Source of the DNA: Saccharina japonica
Lineage: Eukaryota; Sar; Phaeophyceae; Laminariales; Laminariaceae
Assembly: GCA_008828725.1 (NCBI GenBank)
Contig: MEHQ01000967.1
Span: 62,001-126,000 of the forward strand
Length of the DNA stretch: 64,000 nucleotides
Direction: 5' to 3'
This document shows, one piece after another, positions 59,401 to 64,000 of this stretch. Made by a program: the position numbers and the translations under genes. Below the pieces are notes generated by a model. It saw only the letters and a program-made list of their open reading frames with translations, did not search any database and had not been told where the DNA came from. Every line of letters starts with the position of its first letter. Within the stretch, counting starts at the first letter, position 1.

Positions 59401-61028
59401 AGCTATGGCTACATTTCTGGCGCAGCCTATACCTGTGCGACGTACACATCGCGCGCAGATTGTAGGTGGTGCTTGTACGAATGGACGCGTACAACAGTAC
59501 ACGACGTACATAGAGGATGTTGGAGGGAGGCGAGGTACTGTCATGCGGCCTTCACCTTATCGTTTTCCGCGCGTAAGCACTCCATCTGGCCTCTGGCGTC
59601 CACCAGAATCTTCGCAGAAGATTCTTTGGAAAAGGCGACTTCCTCTTCAAGCCTGGTGACTCGCCCGCGCAGTGTTTCGCCCTGTAATTGTAGCTGATGA
59701 AGGACAATTCGAGAATGTTTTTTCTTGTTGACTTGGGAGGCTGGTGATGGTCGACCGGCTGGACTCGCATAAAATGGACAGAATAGGTGACAGCTCTTAA
59801 ACCAAACGCCGAGGCAGTGGTAGGTCTCAGCGCTTGGGGCGCAAGTTCGGCCAGGTGCATATTGCGTACGACGTATAATTTGAATGATATCAAGCGAACT
59901 GCCCTGTAAATCTGGGTTAGTTGTAGACGAACCATTGATGTTCAGTGCGAGCACCAGCGACTTCGTACAGTACGGGGCCGCAAGTATGGGACACAGCAGT
60001 ATCCCCCCTGCTGTTTGTGGATCGACGACGACCACCGTTTCGACATGACAAGGTATTGTCATAATATGAACACTTAACACCATACCGGCACCGGAAAACG
60101 TCCAATCCGCACGGCTCTTCCGGAGGACGACAACCCAAGGGCGGTCCCAGAACCAACCCTTAAACGCCGCAAATGTCGATTTAGTTGTCCTACAAAGTAC
60201 TATTGCTGTAGGTCTATTTCCAGCCGGCTACGTCGTATTTCGTACGGGTGGCGGACTACAGTAGAGCGCCCTCTACTCTACTGCAGGGCACCGATACGTT
60301 AGCCACAACAACAATCGCATGTCTTGATCCTCATCTCGGTATCTCACGCACCTCTTCAGCGAGGTCATTCGGGCCAGCAACAGCCGCGGCGACGGCCTCG
60401 GCTATTCTCCGCTGGATTTCTTCCACGCTCGGTTTTTCCTGTTGGCAGTACGTATTACGCATGGAAACGCGTTACGTATACTTGTAGGGATTAAGCACGC
60501 CATATTGCTGAAGGAGCAAGATGCCTACGGTACCATACGCGTAGCCATGCGCAGGCGCCTTGCCAACACCACCAGCAGCAGCAGAAGCACAAGGGCAAAC
60601 AACAGACTGCCAGCAACAGAGTAACAGAGTTCCCTGGCTCGTATCGCCAACAAGAACTTGAACCAGACAGCAGCGTCGGGCGATTGGCGACGAACGGTAC
60701 AGCAGTACTGTAGACGGGGAGGAAACATATGCTTCTCCGCTCAACGCTCACCATGCAAATCTGGCAACCCGACGTGCGTTGCTACGCGTTTGCAGGGATC
60801 AATCGTGCCCTTCACCTGTATATCGAGCCTGAGCTTAGCGTTGTCTCTCTGAAGAGAGTGCAGCACCTCCAGCGTACGGACATGCTTCGCGAGGAGAGCC
60901 GATGCGGCTTTTCCAACACCGGTGGTCATTCCCCCAGAGCCGAGGCTCGAGACGCTCGTGGCAGGAACATCGTCAGATGGGAGTGCTGTGGTCGCTGCCG
61001 GAGCTTCGCTGCTCAAGCTACGCCGCAT
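53490..61028 (-). CDS. Coiled-coil protein, nine exons, all introns phase 0
   Basis: Exons on the minus strand: 61028-60816, 60438-60352, 59681-59556, 58831-58637, 58034-57810, 57015-56890, 55590-55486, 54723-54673 and 53969-53490 (stop). Lengths are 213, 87, 126, 195, 225, 126, 105, 51 and 480 nt, all multiples of three, and every junction is phase 0, giving about 535 residues. Donors include GTGAAG, GTGCGT, GTAAGC, GTGAGT and the weaker GTTGGT. The N terminus is Ser/Ala-rich; residues ~50-390 are heptad-like coiled coil (for example QLEEQVREMRDKLKASEAE). The tail is Ser/Gly/Ala-rich with a poly-Ala stretch and ends PEKPKSVWPVRGSVG. No catalytic domain is seen, so a structural or scaffold role is inferred. 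Exon 4 could start at 58765, exon 5 at 58040, and the first exon could extend upstream; the frame is open to 61328. Confidence 0.8.
55629..56162 (-). mobile_element. R4 element, copy C, in intron 6 of the coiled-coil gene
   Basis: Nearly identical to copies A and B and bounded by G-runs at both ends (55629-55638 and about 56156-56162). On the gene-sense strand its C-tract is 38 nt upstream of the exon 7 acceptor TCTGTACAG. Same orientation relative to the splice site as copies A and D. Confidence 0.85.
57340..57395 (+). repeat. Interstitial telomere-like tract within intron 5
   Basis: GTTGGGGTTCGAGTTGGGG followed by GTTAGGGTTAGG and GAGGGTTAGCGG. Together with the foldback loop at 11928-11947, it shows TTAGGG-type units in internal positions. 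A 132-codon minus ORF (57303-57701) runs through it, and its TLILTLTPT part is only the repeat translated. Confidence 0.55.
58867..59138 (-). mobile_element. R4 element, copy D (short, diverged), in intron 3 of the coiled-coil gene
   Basis: About 270 bp match the C-tract half of R4 (GCACTCATGTCGTGCACGG through TTTCTGGTGTGGCCA), with more changes than A-C, and again end in a G-run (59129-59138). Its C-tract lies 35 nt upstream of the exon 4 acceptor GGTCCCGCAG. Confidence 0.75.
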
Positions 61029-61395
61029 GGTCACGAACTCTGTGACTTTGCACGCCGAGCTCCGCGGCGGAGCGGGCTTTAATCTCGAAGATTGCGAAAA
61101 GGCAAAAATTGCGCCGCAAAAAACGTTCAAAATGCGAAACGTAACATACGTCAAACTCGTTGCTCGGTTGCTCAGGTACTCGTTGTTGCACCTCTTAGAA
61201 CATTCGATAGCCGACGTTGGAGTGGGGCTGCAGGCATCACACCCTGATTGTCCACGACAATGCAGTAGACTGCCCGTGATAAGAGCGAAAAGCGAAAAAC
61301 CACGAGCGGTATACCAACAAAAAAACACGAGATCGCCAACTGTTGGCTGAAAATCTTAAAATCTCTTCTCGTTTTGTGTTTCATAAGTCTGGGAG
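61029..61395. promoter_or_regulatory. Probable bidirectional promoter interval
   Basis: The 367 bp between the two divergent ATG codons must hold both 5' UTRs and promoters if the starts are right. I see no clear TATA box, and an AT-richer patch lies near 61085-61130. The call rests on gene arrangement only. Confidence 0.4.
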
Positions 61396-62112
61396 ATGGA
61401 GGATGTTCGGCAGAGCCCCGACGTCTCCGACAAGCTGTCCCAGCTTTTCATAGCTACCCCCAAGGGACAGGTGAGTCCCTTGTACCTGAACGTGTATACC
61501 TGAGGGCACTACGTGTACGACATATCAAGCCTTGAACCGTAGGTTTTGCGCCGTCGCGATGAGGGGTTTCGGGAACCCGTGCACAGACATGTACGTATAC
61601 GTACCAGGTACGAGTATACGAGTACTCGTACGAGAATCAATGTACCAGTACGAATAAGGATGTCATACGAAGCATGCTGCGTTTTGCAATACATGTGTTT
61701 ACCTTGCGCGTGTGATGGCTCTTGTTCATACTGCTCCGCCACATATTCACAGGTCATCACCGTGCGAGACGTCGATCTATCTACCGACGATGTTTCGCGG
61801 CTGCGGCGAGCTTGGGAAGCGCATGCGAGCCAGCAGCAGGGTGGTGATAGCCCAGAACCGCCCGATGTCACTGGAAGAGAACGTAGTTTGGTTGAGCGTC
61901 CGTCGGAGAATTGCGCCACCATTGATGATGATGCTACTGCTGCTGCTAGCCATTCGGAGGTTCGTTTGGTCTTCGGGGGCAAGGATCTTGAGGAAGGGCA
62001 GCCTTTACGAAGATACAATATCACGAGAGACAGCACCGTGCATGCGCTCGGTAGGCTCAGAGGGGGTGCTCAGCTCGGCAAGGTGGTGAAAGGAAGGAGT
62101 CAGGTGCGATAA
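61396..62112 (+). CDS. Ubiquitin-like protein with di-glycine motif and internal insertion
   Basis: Exon 1 (61396-61470) encodes MEDVRQSPDVSDKLSQLFIA and TPKGQ and ends at CAG before GTGAGT. Exon 2 (61753-62112) starts after ATATTCACAG; the join is phase 0. The joined product aligns with the whole ubiquitin fold: LFIATPKGQVITV (strands 1-2), DDVSRLRRAWEAHA (helix), then VRLVFGGKDLEEG, YNITRDSTVHALGRLRGG (ubiquitin RLIFAGKQLEDG, YNIQKESTLHLVLRLRGG). A Ser/Asp/Glu-rich insertion of about 40 residues sits between helix and strand 3. The equivalent of Lys48 is kept, and that of Lys63 is Arg. After Gly-Gly a basic tail of 14 residues follows, ending SQVR. A CAG-GTGCGA at 62101-62109 could be a donor, in which case the gene continues. 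Role as modifier or as UBL-domain protein is undecided. Confidence 0.85.
61471..61752 (+). other. Spliceosomal intron of the ubiquitin-like gene
   Basis: GTGAGT donor directly after CAG and acceptor CATATTCACAG. The reading frame and ubiquitin alignment continue exactly across the join (KGQ to VITV). The interior is rich in gtacgtac-type sequence. Confidence 0.85.
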
Positions 62113-63164
62113 CGTATACACATGTGCAGCCGAGGTACAACAGTACTTCAGTAGACGCACATACCTGGTTCGTGTACTCACAAGATTGCATCATACATTA
62201 TGCGGGATGAAAGGTGATCTCCCCGTTCTTGACCAGCTCGTGTAGGTTGATGGAGTGCCTTGCCCATGTGCTAGGACTACGTACTACGGCAGGAGGGGCA
62301 CTTTTGGGGGGTGCCTCGTTTGCGCCGTGTGTTTCGTCCTTATAGAATGCATCAAGTTCCCAGCGACGTGGAGATGTGAATAGCTCTGGTGCCGTTGCAG
62401 CTGACAAAAGATTATGTTAAAGATTCCAAGTATTATTGTTGTAGCGAACGAAGGATCAGGGTCTGAGTAGCTACGAGAGAGAGCGTGGGCGTGCCCCACC
62501 CTCTGTCACTCCTCTCACCACCACCTCTAGACTCAGATGTCTATTGTTCTCTAAGTTTGATTGCCCAACAAGCGGCCCTTCTACAAAACATCACTCTTCT
62601 GGGGTTTTTATCATCGGTGGATCATCTTTGTCCAACACCAGCATGGCAGCATGCTGCTGCCTGTGCCCGTCTGTGCGACCACCTGTCAAGGGTGTAACAA
62701 CTATACCTGAATAGATTATGCTGAAGAGCGTAAGCACAATACGAGGCAACTGCATACTCGTACTGCTTGTTGTGTACAAGTACGTATTGCACAAAAGTGA
62801 AGGGGCATTTCAAAAGAACGATCCTCGTATTGTTCCAGAAACATACCAGGGTACCTGGTATACTGCTGCTGTAATGCGAGCATCAGCTGCTGCTGCTGCT
62901 GTGTACGTAAACTACACGAGTAAGTACTCGTACTGTACGCGTAGCGTGGCGAATGCTCGTGACTCAAAGCAGCAGGCGGTTCATGTTATATTATGGAACA
63001 TGCGCATATCGCTCTCCATGATAGACCATTGATTAATGAACCCCAACAGGGATTATTTTTAGGGGAGTGATAAATGTGCCCCCGGGGGCACATCTCTTAA
63101 CGACGCCCCCGGGGGCCCTTTTTGCTTGTTGCGCCCCCGTAATTGGGACTGATTACAAAGCACA
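62113..63164. other. No gene recognised
   Basis: No exon following the possible donor at 62104 was found. Near 63077-63120 two GCCCCCGGGGGC palindromes occur in tandem. Short frames on both strands lack any motif. Confidence 0.4.
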
Positions 63165-64000
63165 TCACCACGAGCGATTACGACGACCGTAGAGCAGCAG
63201 ACCTGTCTGGGAATTGTCTACTGCATGTGCTGCTGCGGTGTGTGCTGTAGTTCCGCCGGTCATCGCGTTTCGCGCGATATACAGACGGCTTCGTGTTGTC
63301 GATACCCAGGATATTTCCAGGCATTGGTTCAGGGTGCAACATCAAGCTAAAAGTGCCTCTACATGATGCACGCGCCACGAGCGATGACGACGGCCGAAGG
63401 GCATTGTCTACGGCATGTGCTGCTGTGATGTATGCAGTAATGCCGCCAGGTATCGCTTCTCGCTCGATATACAGACGTGTTTGTGTTCTCATATTCCCAG
63501 GCTATTCTTGGGGGCACATCAAGCGAAAAGTGCCTCCGCAAGCAGACTACGGTACAGACATGCAGCACGCTACTACGACTGAGTACAACGATCGTAGGGC
63601 ACCAGACTTCTCTGGAACTTGTCTACGGTATGTGCTGCTGAGGCCTGTGTACGAGTTCCGCCGGCCATCGCTTCTCGCTCGATATACATACGTGTTCGTG
63701 AGCTCGATACCAAGGATATTCTCCAGGCCATTTTTGGGGGCGCACCACGCTAAAGGTGCCTTCGGAAATAGGCTGCATGAAGCAAGCCACCACGAGCGAC
63801 CACGACGATCGTACGGCACCATACCTGTCTAGGAATTTCCTAGAGTATTTGCTGCTGCGGTGTGTACAGTAGTTCCGCCTGTCGCAGCTTTTCGCGCGAT
63901 ATACAGACGGGTTCGTGTTCCCGATACTTACGATGTTTTTTGGGGGCACATCAAGCTAAAAATGCCCCCGGAAACGGATTGCATGAAGCACGCCACCACA
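63165..64000. repeat. Tandem satellite, ~190-218-bp unit, running off the right edge
   Basis: Four units are anchored by GATATACAGACG-type motifs at about 63276, 63466, 63681 and 63899, with GCATGTGCTGCTG, TTCCGCCGG, GGGGGCACATCAAGC and CACCACGAGCGA parts. Frames on both strands that include SVYRAK-type peptides are translations of the unit. Confidence 0.85.

Noticed and set aside
61509-62036. 175-codon minus-strand ORF opposite the ubiquitin-like gene
   Set aside because: Antisense shadow; the plus strand has the ubiquitin signature and matching splice sites.
62485-62697. Further exon of the ubiquitin-like gene
   Set aside because: No acceptor in phase with a donor at 62104 and no recognisable continuation; kept only as a possibility in that entry.

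Overview
This window looks like repeat-rich nuclear DNA from a eukaryote with spliceosomal introns. GT-AG introns can be read directly in three genes. The style of the DNA is what I would expect of a stramenopile alga, possibly a brown alga: long introns full of CTG/CAG and gtacgtac runs, alanine/serine/glycine-rich protein tails, and Ty1/Copia plus chromodomain-type Ty3/Gypsy elements. That assignment is inference from style and is only moderately supported. Gene density is very low, and most of the 64 kb is transposable elements, tandem repeats and foldback DNA.

Layout. 1-2.06 kb: broken Ty1/Copia fossil running off the left edge. 2.1-5.1 kb: repeats and unassigned DNA. 5.6-11.0 kb: one long dispersed repeat (called R2 here; second copy at 37.4-38.57 kb) that was split by an alternately inverted array of tRNA-derived SINE-like units. 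That array was itself hit by a 1.87-kb TA-flanked inverted-repeat element and by a 450-bp hAT-type MITE. 11.3-14.1 kb: a second dispersed repeat, a foldback element, an orphan coiled-coil exon and a minisatellite. 15.9-17.3 kb: two exons of an EamA/DMT membrane transporter on the minus strand. 18.0-19.8 kb: trinucleotide microsatellite and a self-complementary satellite. 20.4-25.85 kb: 5'-truncated Ty3/Gypsy fossil with chromodomain, followed by its likely 3' region to about 28 kb. 28-40.7 kb: minisatellites, dispersed repeats, a candidate last exon and two tandem copies of a 520-bp element (R4). 40.74-49.28 kb: about 8.5 kb of a 10-bp GC-rich satellite with higher-order structure and an internal inversion.

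The gene-bearing part is 53.5-62.1 kb. A nine-exon minus-strand gene (61028 down to 53490) codes for a coiled-coil protein of about 535 residues in which every intron is phase 0. It is divergent from a plus-strand two-exon gene (61396-62112) for a ubiquitin-like protein with a di-glycine motif. The window ends in a ~200-bp satellite.

The most interesting signal is R4. It is a ~520-bp element bracketed by G-runs, found at three sites (one a tandem dimer). At all three, its C-tract on the gene-sense strand lies 35-38 nt upstream of a plausible 3' splice site. This suggests an element that inserts into, or is tolerated only in, polypyrimidine tracts of introns.
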